Origin: Triticum aestivum
Taxonomy: Eukaryota > Streptophyta > Magnoliopsida > Poales > Poaceae
NCBI RefSeq assembly: GCF_018294505.1
Contig: NC_057810.1
Coordinates: 202,316,773-202,380,772 of the forward strand
Direction of reading: 5' to 3'
DNA: 64,000 nucleotides
The translations under genes were made by a program, and so were the position numbers. Shown in pieces: positions 1 to 12,086 of this stretch (the first letter of the stretch is position 1; each line of letters begins with the position of its first letter). The notes beneath the pieces were generated by a model that saw nothing but the letters and a program-made list of their open reading frames with translations, searched no databases and was not told the DNA's origin.

Positions 1-1661
1 TGAGAAAAATACTAAACTGTATAAAATTTATCAGAGCATATTTTGCAAAAAGTTTCAACAATTCATCATATTCTGACATTTCTAAGGAATTTTTGCAACA
101 TCAATAAACTTTCTGTTTTCAAATAGCAACAAGTATACTTGCGAAATAAGCATGGTAAAGGCTATCCTTGACATTTTTATTGAAAATAGAGATGCAAAAC
201 ATTATTCTAAATAACATCAAGAAAATACTAACAAAATAAAATGATGCTCCAAGCAAAACACATATCATGTGGTGAATAAAAACATAGCTCCAAGTAAAGT
301 TACGGATGAATGAAGACAATATAACGTCTATTCGGATATAGGAAAACATAACCCATTAAGTTGTCTTCCTTGTCCAACATCAACTTTTTAGCATGTCATA
401 TTTTAATGAGTGCTCACAATTACAAAAGATGTCCAAGATAGTATATTTATATGTGAAATCTCTCTTCCTTCAATATTCTTTCATGAATTGTCCAAGTGAC
501 CAATACTGCGTTTGCTAACTATCAATAAATTTACCATCTACACTTATTATGTGTGAAGTCATTACTCCCCATGGCATAAGCATATGAAACATATATAAAT
601 TTAGATTTATGATATTCAATTCATTCAACCATTTACTCATAGGATATACGTGAAGCACATGAGTAAATGACAAACTACTCCAAAAAGATATAAGTGAAGA
701 ACATTGAGTAGTCAAATTATTAACTAGCCATGAGAGGATTCTCTTTCATTCAAGATTTCAGATCCAATGATTTTATTCAAACAGCAAGTAAAAATGAAAA
801 TACGCTCCAAGCAAAACACATATCATGTGACGAATAAAAATATAGCTTCGAGTAAGGTATACCGATGGTTTTGAAGACGAAAGAGGGGATGCCTTCTGGG
901 GCATCCACAAGCTTAGGCGCTTGAGTCTTCCTTGAATATTACCTTGGGGTGCCTTGGGCATCCCCAAGCTTAGGGTCTTTCCACTCCTTATTCTCCTCAT
1001 ATCAATATCTCACCCAAAACTTGAAAACTTCAATCACACAAAACTTAACGGAACTTCGTGAGATGGGTTAGTATGATAAAGAGTAAACCATTCACTTTGG
1101 TACTGTCAAAGACAAGATTCATAATTGTTCTCACACAATGCTTACTGTACCATATCATTTCTACAATTTATATTGAGAAATATAATCTAGAGAAAGTAGA
1201 AAACAAGCAAACTATGCATTGAAAACAGAATCTGCAAGAAACATAACAGTCTGTAATGATCTGAACAGAAACCATATTTCTGCTACTCCAAAAATCCAAC
1301 CAAATTAGTAAGACCTGAGAAATTTGTGTACCAATCCATAGAAAAAAGAATCAGATCAAAAGCATTTTTCTGTGAATTATCAAAACTAATTTACTGGGTG
1401 CAAAAGTTTCTGATTTTCAGAAGGATCAACACAACTATCACCGTAAGCTATCCCAAAGGTCTCACTTGGCACTTTATTGAAACATACTACAGTAGTTTAA
1501 TCATGTGAACACAAAAAACAGTAATGGTAAATATTGGGTTGTCTCCCAACAAGAGCTTTTCTTTAATGCCTTTTAGCTATGCATAATGATTTCAATGATG
1601 ATCGCATAAAAGATAAGAATTGAAACACAAAGAGAGCATCATGAAGAATATGACTAGCACA

Positions 1662-2282
1662 TTAAAGTCTAACCCACTTCCTATGCATAGGGATTTTGAG
1701 ATAAAACAACTTAAGGGAACAAGAATCAACTAGCATAGGAAGGGAAAACAAGCATAACTTCGAAACTTTAAGCACATAGAGAGGAAACTTCATATTATTG
1801 TAACTCCTACAATCATATAATCCTCCCTCATAATAATTTTTAGTAGCATCATGAATGAATTCAACAATATAACCATCACATAATTCATTCTTTTTATGAT
1901 CTACAAGCATAGAAATTTTACTACTCTCCACATGAACAAAATTCTTCTCATTCAGAATAGTGGGAGCAAACTCAACAAAATAACTATCATGTGAGGCATG
2001 CTCCAATTAAAAATTAAAATCATGATGACAAGTTTCATGGTTAACATTATTCTTTATAGCATACATGTCATCACATTAACAATAATAGATAGCAACTTTG
2101 TTCTCATAATCAATTGGAACCTCTACCGAAATAGTGGAATCATTACTAACTAAAGTCAAGACCTCTCCAAATCCACTTTCATAAGATTCAACACCCTCCA
2201 AAATAGTGGGATCACTAATTCCTAAAGTTGACACTCTTCCAAACCCACTTTCGATGATAGTATTATTCATGTGCTTCACCAA
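1662..2282 (-). pseudogene. Decayed accessory ORF of non-autonomous Gypsy
   Basis: Two minus-strand frames (2282-2076, 68 aa; 2006-1662, 114 aa) are fragments of one accessory protein. The first contains ESGFGRVSTLG, which recurs in the related element at 14.7 kb. The second contains VEFIHDATKNYYE and YVLKVSKLCLF, motifs I recall from such elements. There is no protease, RT or integrase homology, so the function is unknown. The frames are separated by stops and are not expected to give a complete protein. Confidence 0.55.
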
Positions 2283-2298
2283 TATCCAAGCTCAAAAT

Positions 2299-2425
2299 AT
2301 ATAAGTGAAGCACACGAAGCATTCTATAAAACCATACTCAAAAGATTTAAGTGAAGCACAAAGAGCATTCTATAAGATCATAATCAAAAGATATAAGTGA
2401 AGCACATGAAGCATTCTATAAATCA
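2299..2425. repeat. Short tandem repeat, three units of about 45-50 bp
   Basis: The block ATAAGTGAAGCACA...GAAGCATTCTATAA occurs three times in a row with small changes. A related single block lies near 645-700. It is internal to the Gypsy element. Confidence 0.6.
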
Positions 2426-3426
2426 ATGAAGGGCTATCCCGTACTAGCATGGTTCTTAAAGAAAAAGAAAAACACAAAGGACACAAATCATGTGAACAAA
2501 ACAAAAACTGAGGTATACCGATAATTGTCGAAGAAGAAAGATGGGATGCCAACTGGGGCATCCCCAAGCTTAGATGCTTGAAACATTTACTTGGGGTGCC
2601 TTGGGCATCCCCAAGCTTGAACTCTTGCCTCTCTTTATTCTTCTCACATTGGTAACTCCTCGTTCTTCGAACACTTCATCCACACAAAACTTAAAAAAAC
2701 TTTGTGAGATCCGTTAGTATAATAAAGCAAATCACTATCTTTAGGTACTGTTGCAAACTCATTCCAATTTCATATTAGCACAATATCTACTGTATTCCAA
2801 CTTCACCATGGTTCGTACCCCCAATACTACCCATAGATTCATCAAATAAGCGAACAACACATAGAAAATAGAATCTGTAAAAAACAGGACAATCTATAGT
2901 AATTTGGAAATTCTGTAAACTTCTGTAACTCCAAAAATTCTAAAAAAATATGATAATTTTAAAAAAATAGTACAAAAGTACTGTGAAAAAAGTTTTAGAC
3001 CTGTTTGAATTTCTAGTAGAAAAAGGTAAATTCATGTGCTACAGCCAAAGTTTCTGTTTTTGCATTGCACATAGTAAACAAGCAATCTAGTCAACCTAAA
3101 ACCAAAACTTGGCGCATTATTTTTATAATACAATAGATATAAACAAGGGGATAATTATTTTCATAGAAACTTCCATGAAAAATTCTACATTGTTTCCATG
3201 AGCATGAACACAAGTGTTCAAGGTCGACCCTCACTTCTCCAATGCATAACTTTCCAATCACTTCTCTTTTTGGAAAAAAAATTAGGTATATGAGGCATGC
3301 AACAATTTTTTGTATTTTCATTTTTATTTTTTTTTGTTTGTTTCACCCACAACTAAACAGAAACAAAAACTACTTAGTGAAGAAAGCAAACAAGCACACA
3401 TGAGAATATCAACCCCACGCTATTTC

Positions 3427-3450
3427 TCCCTGGCAATGGTGCTAGAAAAG
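3427..3450 (-). other. Primer-binding site of the first Gypsy element
   Basis: The minus strand reads TAGCACCATTGCCAGGGA just inside the LTR, resembling the TGGCGCC-type primer site of many Triticeae Gypsy elements. It carries substitutions and may no longer prime efficiently. Confidence 0.55.
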
Positions 3451-3454
3451 AGTT

Positions 3455-4586
3455 TGATAATCCCCTAGTGCAGGGAATCATCGTAGCATATTCCAAAGGT
3501 GGAAGTGATAAGTATGGAGTGTCGAACCCACAAGGAGCTAAAGTTAAGGTCAATATTCTCTCAAGTCCTATCTGCCACTGATACAACTCTACGTACACCG
3601 AACGTTTGCTTCCAAATAGAAACGAGAAATAAAACTATGTTGTGGGTATGAAGAGGATAACTTTGCATGATAACGGAGAGCTAAAATATAAAAGTAGGTG
3701 TTGTTATCATAAATTCAGAACATATTACTTAAGTATTATAAATAGTAAGTGTGGAATAATGATGGGTCGGTGTGCGGAATTGTCCTAGGCAATTGTTAAC
3801 AAGACCGGTAAACGCTATTGCAAGTTCATATGAGGGAGAGGCATAAGCTAACATACTTTATCTTCTTGGATCATATGCACTTATGATTATAAATCTAGCA
3901 AGCATCCGCAACTACTAAAGATCATTAAGGTAAAACCCAACCATAGCATTAACATATCAAGTCCCCTTTATCCCATGCGCAACAACCCCCTTACTCGGGT
4001 TTATGCTTCTATCACTCAAGTGACCCATTATAAGCAAATCATGAACGTCTTGCAACACCCTACGGCGGGAATCCCTCACGCTTGCGCAACACGGATGGCA
4101 CAATAGGATAGCACCAAAATAAAACATACAACTCATACCAATCTAGATCATCAATCAACCCAAACGCAAAGGATATCTACTCAAAACATCATAGGATGGC
4201 AACACATCATTGGATCATAATATGGGGCATAAAGCACCATGTTCAAATAGGAATTAGAGAACCATGTTGGCGTCGGTTTCGCGTCAAGGGGTCCCACTGA
4301 TAGTCCACGAGGCACAGGGCACGCCCTAGGGGTGGGGCACCCTCCACCCTCGTGGTAGCTTTTCTTTCTAGTATTTCTTTATATTTTCCAAAAATATTCT
4401 CCGTTGATTTTCAGCGCATTCCGAGAACTTTTATTTCTGCAAAAAACAAAACCAACACCATGGTAGTTCTGCTGAAAACAGCGCCAGTCCGGGTTAGTTC
4501 TAATCAAATCATACCAAAATCACGTAAAAATATTATAAACATGGCATGAATACTTCATAAATTATAGATACGTTGGAGACGTATCA
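3455..4586 (-). repeat. 5' LTR of the first Gypsy element
   Basis: The LTR is about 1132 bp. On the minus strand it starts TGATACGTCTCC and ends GATTATCA, with the expected TG...CA ends. The left boundary was set by comparison with the LTR starting at 16090, where the same PBS-like sequence precedes TGAT. The last ~30 bp are almost identical to the ends at 17690 and 19778. Confidence 0.75.
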
Positions 4587-5041
4587 GTGGCATTTCACTC
4601 TTTTCGTGTATTTTAGAAATCCTACAAATCAAAGAGGCCCGAAGTGTTCAAATATGCAGCTAGGCACTAATATGTCGTCTTCGTTTGCAGATTCTAGTAG
4701 GCCCAAAAGTAGAAAACGTTAGGGAATATAAAAATCCCATTGAATGCCTTGATATTCATCTAACAGAAATTACTTTTAACGAGTACCGAGGCACCACACC
4801 AGAAATTAAATGTGCTGGGTTCTTTGTTGAGAAAGCAAGGTTGCTCAAGGTAATGAGGTTTGCCCTATATTTACTGTATAGAAGTGAATGGTTTGCTAAA
4901 GAGCCCATACGTCTACAACTGAATGGAAAAGGCTCTGCAGAAGCTGAATCTCAGTTTGCAACTTCATATGACAGATTATTCGAAAGTCACTGTATCGAGC
5001 CGTTATATGACTTCTCGATGGCTAGCCCTTCGCAGAAATAA
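4587..5041 (+). pseudogene. 3' end of an F-box/FBD gene (last exon 4691-5041)
   Basis: A pyrimidine-containing stretch ending TTTGCAG at 4690 is a good splice acceptor. From 4691 a frame runs 116 codons to a TAA at 5039-5041. The protein begins with an FBD-like block (NPIECLDIHL, then NEYRGTTPEIKCAGFFVEKA) and continues with RLLKVMRF, the usual pattern at the C-terminus of plant F-box/LRR/FBD proteins, which act as SCF ubiquitin-ligase substrate receptors. The F-box and leucine-rich repeats are absent: the sequence upstream is a Gypsy LTR at 4586. It is therefore either the last exon of a gene with a retrotransposon-filled intron, or a truncated remnant. The frame is intact, so recent truncation or a still-spliced exon are both possible. 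Confidence 0.7.
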
Positions 5042-5980
5042 TGCATGGAAAAGATTCTGAAGAAGATGAATTTTATTTGTCAGAATAGTTTGAACCTTGT
5101 AATCTTTGAATTTGGGCCTTGTAATGCTAGAATTTAAACCTTGCAATATTAATGGTATTTGTTATATAACGTAATTGGTTGTTTAATTTGGTTTTGCAAT
5201 CATGTCGTATTATAAGTATATTTATGGTATTTGTAATTGGAGTATGTTGTTCTTCTGTGGATAGAGCATACATGTTGTGTAAACAGAGCATATCACATCC
5301 CACGTGGACCGTAGTAGGGAACCCGTTAGTGAGGAATTCATCAATCGCAGACGGTTGTATACCAGCAAGCGTTTTTCCCACAACACACACGGCTTATTCC
5401 ATCACAAACAACTCGGATGGATCAACTATATGCCACATATTGCACACGCAACTTGATGTCTCCGCCATCACTCGCACAGTTCATATTATTTGCCATGTAT
5501 CCCTATGCCTGCCTCTGCTAGCTGTTAGGCACCGAAGCGCCCTTTGCTCGTGTCCCTGGGCGCGCTCTGCTCATGTACGTACACGCGCTCGGCTTGTGGG
5601 CAGCTCTTCCTTGCGTGTTCAACTTCTATATGCATATATATGGTTGCTCACCATTGAAGCGGCTGCGGAGCGCACTGCTCGCGTCCCTTCGTGCGTGCTT
5701 TGCCAGCGGTTGGGGCCGATGCACAATCACGTTGGGGGCCCCCATATGCATGTGGTTGCGCCGGCCGCATTGCCATGATGTAGTTACGTGCGTCACGATG
5801 GAGTTACGCGCTGCAAATTAGAACTACCATCCGGGCGTGCCGATATTCCAGGCCGTCTGAATTCCCCATTAATTCCCGCGGCCATTATAATCTTAGTCTC
5901 TTCAACCTTTCGATCGTGCCCCACAACACAACAAGACACCCACGACAACACATATAGAGAGGATATCTAGCGGCGCTCCA
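5042..5980. other. Intergenic: repeat-like 3' flank and promoter of exonuclease-like gene
   Basis: 5180-5480 resembles 6765-7100 in direct orientation (shared blocks GCAATCATGTC, GAATTCATCAAT, TTGTATACCAG). 5490-5780 is GC-rich. A possible TATA-like ATTATAAT lies at 5884-5891, about 95 bases before the ATG at 5981. A run of small plus-strand frames here has no recognisable homology. Confidence 0.5.
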
Positions 5981-6664
5981 ATGGAGTTCGGTGTGCATCA
6001 AGTGGAGACCCACGCGAGGGAGACGGATCTCTCGGTGGTGTACACCATCGACCCGGCCGTGGTGGATGGCTACGCCAACACCTTGGAGCAGTTGCTTGCC
6101 CGGGACAAGTACAAAGTGGTTGGCATCAACCTCCAGTACACCGATAGTCGTCCCATTAAAGATCAGAAGGTTGCCGTCGCCCAGCTATGCGTGCGCCATC
6201 ATGTCCTCGTCTACGACTATTGCATGACCACAAAGCCTTGCGACCGCTTTGGCAGGTTTGTTAACACTGACTACAAGTTCTCTATGGTGGAAACCACCAA
6301 CAATGTAAAAGCACTCCAGCTTACAGGCTTGGCCTGCAAGAACCTTGTCAAAATCCGTGACCACTACAACATCTGGGGTAGCACGAAGAAGGAATCCCTG
6401 GTTGAACTTGCCTCGGCCATCATCGTCCCCTACTACGAAAAGATGAAGCAGGATGCCAACAGAACACATCCCGCATCCTGGCACGAGGCCTGGATGCGGC
6501 AACTGGATGAAGCTCACCTTAGGTCCGCGGCAAAGAGCGTGTACACATGCTACGAGATGTATAGGAGGATCGTTGACATGAGGGAGTACCTCCTTCCTGT
6601 AATCGAAGAGGCCGGATCGAGCCACCAGCAGAGCAGTAGCGACAAGCATCACAAGAAGAAGTAG
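5981..6664 (+). CDS. DEDD-family 3'-5' exonuclease-like protein, catalytic residues lost
   Basis: This intact 227-codon single-exon frame resembles the WRN/RNase D-like 3'-5' exonuclease proteins that are expanded in grasses. The fold motifs are recognisable: a VVGINLQYT strand (residues 47-54) at the Exo I position, TTNNVKAL (105-112) at Exo II, the family-typical TGLACKNLV (115-123), and HLRSAAKSVYTCYEMYRR (179-196) at Exo III. In active members these carry D-x-E, a second Asp and a third Asp; here they read Asn50, Gln52, Asn108 and Ser186. The protein should therefore fold but not hydrolyse DNA or RNA by the usual two-metal mechanism. The C-terminus is a short Ser/His/Lys-rich tail, possibly basic for nucleic-acid contact or nuclear localisation. 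The ATG is the first in frame after a plausible 5' UTR. No intron is needed. Function beyond the fold is unknown. Confidence 0.8.
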   Translation: MEFGVHQVETHARETDLSVVYTIDPAVVDGYANTLEQLLARDKYKVVGINLQYTDSRPIKDQKVAVAQLCVRHHVLVYDYCMTTKPCDRFGRFVNTDYKFSMVETTNNVKALQLTGLACKNLVKIRDHYNIWGSTKKESLVELASAIIVPYYEKMKQDANRTHPASWHEAWMRQLDEAHLRSAAKSVYTCYEMYRRIVDMREYLLPVIEEAGSSHQQSSSDKHHKKK

Positions 6665-7440
6665 ATGATGATCATATGATCGTTTATCCTAGTTAATTAT
6701 GCATGTAATAGTTTACTTTGGTGTGTGCAAATGTCATGCATGTACTAGCCACCTATGTAATTGTACGTTTAACTTGGTTACGCAATCATGTCCTTATAAT
6801 TAAGTATATATGTTGTTGTTCTGTATGCAATCACATCGCACACGGGCCATACTAGGTAAACCGTCCATGATGAATTCATCAATTGTTGTCATTTGTATAC
6901 CAGGAAGCGTTTGCCCACAATGCACACGACTTCTTATTAGCAATCGTCTATGTTATTATCGATCTTCGCAAACATTCCTGATTACAGACCTATTTGTCGC
7001 GTATCACACACATCTTGTTTACACGAAACGTCTCTGTTCTCTTGGGTCAACACAAATAGTTTATCGGAATAAAATATATGTCCTCCAGTGCACACACCTT
7101 GATCTGGCTGAACCTCTTCTATTGCGCTGCCTAATCGAAAACAGTTCGTTTGAGTGAACCGTATGCCATATATCGCACACATCTTGATCTGGTTGACCGT
7201 TTCTGTTGAATTCGCTAATCACAAACAGTTTATTCGAGTGAACTATATGTTGTATATTACACACACCTTGATCTGGATAACCGTTTCTATCGTGTTGCCT
7301 CATCGCAAACAGTTCTTGCATCACACCCGCAAATATAATCTCAACCGTGCTTGATGTCTCCGCCATTGCAAACGTTTCATATCATTTTTGACGGTTTTAT
7401 TAGATCACCATTTGTGATTAAAGCATCACACACAGTTACG
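6665..7440. repeat. 3' flank of exonuclease-like gene with tandem repeat (about 7035-7320)
   Basis: After the stop at 6662-6664 the sequence resembles 5180-5480. From about 7035 an 80-90 bp unit is repeated about three times; each unit contains CACACxxCTTGATCTGG followed by a CAAACAGTT-like end. It looks like a decayed DNA transposon or satellite-like flank, family not recognised. No gene is seen. Confidence 0.5.
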
Positions 7441-8414
7441 TCGAAGGGTCTCTGATTGTAGTCTCGCGTTAGCAACATCCTACAGTAGTGTGCTAACCAC
7501 AACACAAGCAAGCAAGCAAGCAAAGGATACACCACAATTAAAGCTTGCACAAAGCAAAGGTAAGAAGTAACCACAAGTGAAGTCGGTGAATACAGGGATG
7601 TGTTACCGAAGTTCCTTCCCTTTGAGGGGAAGTACACCTCCGTTGGAGTGGTATGGAGGCACAATGCTCCCCAAGAAGCCACTAGGGCCACCATATTCTC
7701 CTCACGCCCTCACACAATGCAAGAAGTTGTGATTCCACTAATGGTGTCCTTGAAGGCGGCAACCGAACCTTTACAAACAAGGTTGGGGCAATCTCCATAA
7801 CTTAATTGGAGGCTCCCAACAGCACCACGAAGCTTCACCATAATGGATTGTGGCTTCGAGGTGACCTCTTCCGTCTAGGGTGCTCAAACATCGAAGAGTA
7901 ACAAGATCCGCACAAGATTAGTGGGGGAGGGAACCAAATTTCTCTCGGTGGAAGTGTAGATCAAGGCCCTCTCAAGCAAACCCTAGCAAATCAGCAAGAT
8001 TGAGTGGCTAGGGAGAGAGATCGTGCGAAAATGAGCTTTCGGGGCAACAATGGTGCTTAAGGAAACAAAGTAGGTCAACTTGGGGAAGAATACCCCATTT
8101 ATATAGCCGGAAGAAAATCCAACTATTTTTTGCCCACTGGTCGTGCACAAGCGATACTACCGCTCAGGATAGCGGTACTTCCGCCGCACACGGTGCTACT
8201 AGCCTAACGTGCAATTGATAGAGTCAAGGCAGCGGTAGTGCCACCGGAGCGGCAATACTGCTCCCACCGGTGGTACTACCACTTAGCGGTGCACATGAGA
8301 CTAGAACTGTAGTAGTAGAGAAAGTAGTACAGCAGTACCGCTGGTTACTGCCGCTCTACTTCTGTAGGAGTGGAGGAAGGCAACAGAAGAAGAAACATTA
8401 GTAGAAGTACAAGC
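7441..8414. repeat. Unassigned LTR-like repeat fragment
   Basis: Gene-free stretch with the composition of a Triticeae LTR: a TATA-like TTATATAG near 8099-8106 and, at 8150-8350, repeated short motifs related to GCGGTACTACCGC. I recall such motifs in Triticeae LTRs but cannot name the family. The right end is cut by the Copia LTR beginning at 8415. Confidence 0.45.
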
Positions 8415-10130
8415 TGTTGTGGAACGTAGTAATAATTCAAAAAATGTTCTACATGTCACCAAGACCAATCTAGGAGTTTCTATATATGAGAGAGAGGGAG
8501 TGCATCTTCATACCCTTGAAGATCGCTAAGTGGAAGCGTTACAAGAACACGGTTGATGGAGTCGTACTCGCGGCGATTCAAATCGCGGAAGATCCAATCC
8601 AAGTGCCAAACAGACGGAACACACGTAAAGCCCGGGGACGTCTCCTCCTTCTTGATCTAGCAAGGGGAGAGGAGAAGTTGAGGGAGAACTCCAGCAGCAC
8701 GACGGCATGATGGTGGAGCTCGTGGTTCTCCGACAGAGCTTCGCTACGCTCAACGAAGGAGGAGGAGGAGGAGTTGGAGGGGGAGGGTTGTGCCAGGGAA
8801 AGGGGTGTAGCTCCCATGTGCCTTCCCACTATATATAGGGGTGGAGGGGGCTGGTTTCTTGCCCTCCAAGTCCATTGGAGCATTGTCAAAGGTGGGAGAA
8901 AAGAAGTCCCATCCTTTCCCTTCCCCACCAATTGTTATCCCCCTTTTTAGGGATCTTGATCTTATCCCTTCGGGATATGATCTTATTCCTTCTAAGGGGG
9001 GATCTTGGTGCACCTTGACCAGGGGTATGGGGCCTTTCCCCCACTACCCACGTTCATGTGGGTCCCCCCTTGCAGGCGGGCCCCACTCCAGAACCTTCTA
9101 GAACCTTCCCGGTACAATACCGAAAAATCCCGAACATTTTCTGGTGGACAAAATAGGACTTCCCATATATAAATCTTTACCTCCGGACCATTCTGGAACT
9201 CCTTGTGACGTCCGGGATCTCATCCGAGAATCCAAACAACTTTCGGTAACCACATACAATTCCCATTACAACTCTAGCGTCACTGATCCTTAAGTGTGTA
9301 GACCCTATGGGTTCGGGACCATGCAGACATGAACGAGATGCCTCTCCGTCCAATAACCAATAGCAGGATCCAGATACCCATATTGGATCCCACTTGTTCC
9401 ATGATGATCTCATCAGATGAACCACGATGTGGGCATTCAATCAATCCCGTATACAAATCCCTTTGTCCATCGGTATGTTACTTGCCTGAGATTCGATCGT
9501 CGGTACCTTGTTCAATCTCGTTATCGGCAAGTTTCTTTACTCGTTTTGTAACGCATGATCCCGTGGCCAACTGATTAGTCACATTGAGCTCATTATGATG
9601 ATGCATTACTAAGTGGGCCCGGAGATCCCTCTCCGTCATATGGAGTGACACATCCCAGTCTCGATTCGTGCCAACCCACTAGACACTTTTGGAGATACCT
9701 GTAGTGCACCTTTATAGCCACCCAGTTATGTTGTGACGTTTGATACACCCAAAGCATTCCTATGGTATCCGAGAGTTGCACAATCTCATGGTCTAAGGAA
9801 TTGATACTTGACATTAGGAAAGCTCTAGCAAACAAACTACGCGATCTTGTGCTATGCTTAGGATTGGGTCTTGTCTATCAGATCATTCTCCTAATGATGT
9901 GATCCTGTTATCAACATCATCCAATGTCCATGGTCAGGAAACCACAACATCTATTGATCAACGAGCTAGTCAACTAGAGGCTCAATAGGGACATGTTGTA
10001 GTCTATGCATTCACACATGTATTACGGTTTCTGGTTAATACAATTATAGCATGAACAATAGACAATTATCATGAACAAGGAAATATAATCATAACTATTT
10101 TATTATTGCCCCTAGGGAATATTTCCAATA
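8415..10130 (-). repeat. 3' LTR of first Copia element
   Basis: The LTR is 1716 bp. Its left end reads TGTTGTGGAACGTAGTAATA, a variant of the typical TGTTGGGGAACGTAG; the right end is the inverted complement of TATTGGAAATATTCCC. The outer CA/TG at the right end has mutated to TA. The flanking five bases on the left are CAAGC, but the matching target duplicate is lost with the 5' end. Confidence 0.85.
8829..8838 (-). promoter_or_regulatory. TATA box of first Copia LTR
   Basis: CTATATATAG lies inside the LTR, followed on the minus strand by a GC-rich leader, at the position where BARE-type LTRs carry their promoter. As a 3' LTR it could only drive transcription of flanking DNA to the left. Confidence 0.55.
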
Positions 10131-10177
10131 GTCTCCCACTTGCACTAGAGTCAATAATCTAGTTACATTGTGATGAA

Positions 10178-11939
10178 TCAAACACCCATAGAGTTCTGGT
10201 GCTGATCATGTTTTGCTTGTGGAAGAGGTTTAGTCCACGGATCTGTGACATTTAGATCCGTGTGCACTTTACAAACATCTATGTCTCCATCTTGAATATA
10301 TTCCCGAATGGAGTTGAAGCGACGCTTGATGTGTCTGGTCTTCTTGTGAAAGCTGGACTCCTTGGCAAGGGCAATAGCTCCTGTGTTTTCACAGAAGGGA
10401 GTCATCGGGCCCGACGCATTGGGAATCACTCCTAAGTCGGTGATAAACTCCTTCATCGAGAGTGCTTCTTGTGCTGCTTCTGAAGCAACTATGTACTCCG
10501 CTTCACATGTAGATCCCGCCATGACACTTTGCTTGCAAATGCACCAACTGACTGCCCCACCATTCAAAATATACACGTATCCGGTTTGTGACTTGGAGTT
10601 ATCCGGATCTGTGTCAAAGCTAGCATAAACGTAACCCTTTACGACGAGCTCTTCGGCACCTCCATAAACGAGAAACATATCCTTAGTCCTTCTCAGGTAC
10701 TTCAGGATATTCTTGACCGATGTCCAGCGTTCCATTCTGGGATCATTTTGGTACCTCCCTACCAAACTTATGGAAAGGTTCACATCAGGTCTGGTACACA
10801 GCATGGCATACATAATAGAGCCTATGGCTGAGGCATAGGGGATCACACTCATATTTTCTCTATCTTCTGCCAAGGTCAGGCATTGAGCTGCGCTCAATTT
10901 CACACCTTGTAATACAGGTAAGAACCCCTTCTTGGACTGATCCATATTGAACTTATTCAATATCTTGTCAAGGTATGTCCTTTGTGAAAGACCAATGAGG
11001 CGTCTCGATCTATCTCTATAGATCTTGATGCCTAATATGCAAGCAACTTCTCCAAGGTCCTTCATTGAAAAACACTTATTCAAGTAGGCCTTTATGCTTT
11101 CCAAAAGTTCTATATCATTTCCTATCAACAGTATGTCATCCGCATATAATATGAGAAATGCTAAAGAGCTCCCACTCACTTTCTTGTAAATACAGGCTTC
11201 TCCATAAGTCTGTATAAACCCAAATGCTTTGATCATTTCATCAAAGCGAATATTCCAACTCCGAGATGCTTGCACCAACCAATAGATGGAGCGCTGGAGC
11301 TTGCATACTTTGTCAGCATTCTTAGGATCGACAAAACCTTCCAGCTGCATCATATACAATTCTTCCTTAAGGAAACCGTTAAGGAATGCTGTTTTGACGT
11401 CCATTTGCAGATCTCATAATCACAGAATGCAGCAATGGCTAACATGATTCGGACGGAGTTCAGCTTCACTACGGGTGAGAAGGTATCATCGTAGTCAACC
11501 CCTTGAACTTGTCGATAACCCTTAGCGACAAACCGAGCCTTATAGACGGTCACATTACCATCTGCATCAGTCTTCTTCTTAAAGATCCACTTATTCTATA
11601 TGGCTTGCTGATCATCGGGCAAGTCCGTCAAAGTCCATACTTGTTTTCATACATGGATCCTATCTCGGATTTCATGGCTTCAAGCCATTTGTTGGAATTC
11701 GGGACTGCCATCGCTTCTTCATAGTTCGAAGGTTCACCGTTGTCTAACAACATGATTTCCAAGACAGGGTTGCCGTACCACTCTGGTGCAACGCGTCCTT
11801 GTGGACCTACAAAGTTCAGTAGTAACTTGATCTGAAGTTTCATGATCATCATAATTAACTTCCTCCCTAGTCGGTGCAGGCACCACAAAAGCATCTTCTT
11901 GTGCTGCGCTACTCTCCGGTTCAAGAGGGGGTACCTCAT
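10178..11939 (-). pseudogene. Copia reverse transcriptase and RNase H
   Basis: The best-preserved part is 11404-10178 (408 codons): it opens with [10 protein letters not shown], has the catalytic YADD box at 11146-11135, and continues into RNase H with [13 protein letters not shown] and the SSCEAEY-like STCEAEY block. The preceding RT fingers region is split between 11939-11628 and 11553-11350 by frameshifts. Catalytic motifs are retained but the polyprotein is discontinuous, so the copy cannot be autonomous. Confidence 0.8.
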
Positions 11940-12086
11940 CAGGTTCTACTTTCCTCCACTTACTTCTTTCGAGAGAAACTCTTTCTCCAGAAAGGATCCA
12001 TTCTTGGCAAGAAAGATCTTGCCTTCGGATCTGAGGTAGAAGGTATACCCAATAGTTTCCTTAGGGTATCCTATGAAGACGCATTT

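Larger units (their letters stand above)
1..4586 (-). mobile_element. Non-autonomous Gypsy-type LTR retrotransposon, 5' LTR and interior, truncated by window edge
   Basis: The right end is an LTR terminus (inverted complement of TGATACGTCTCC) and the element reads leftwards. Next to the LTR is a primer-binding-like site, followed by an interior of about 3.4 kb with no reverse transcriptase or integrase. The interior has decayed reading frames typical of Triticeae non-autonomous Gypsy elements (2282-2076 and 2006-1662) and recurrent copies of a GGCATCCCCAAGCTT motif (near 900-985 and 2550-2620). The 3' LTR lies outside the window. The family resembles Sabrina or Fatima from memory only. The element abuts the intron-like sequence just before an F-box/FBD exon, so it probably inserted into that gene. 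Confidence 0.8.

Noticed and set aside
6185..6652. 155-codon minus-strand frame opposite the exonuclease-like gene
   Set aside because: Shadow of the sense gene; its translation has no recognisable motif.
8578..9440. Several frames inside the first Copia LTR
   Set aside because: LTR sequence; the frames do not continue into other copies and overlap the promoter and leader.
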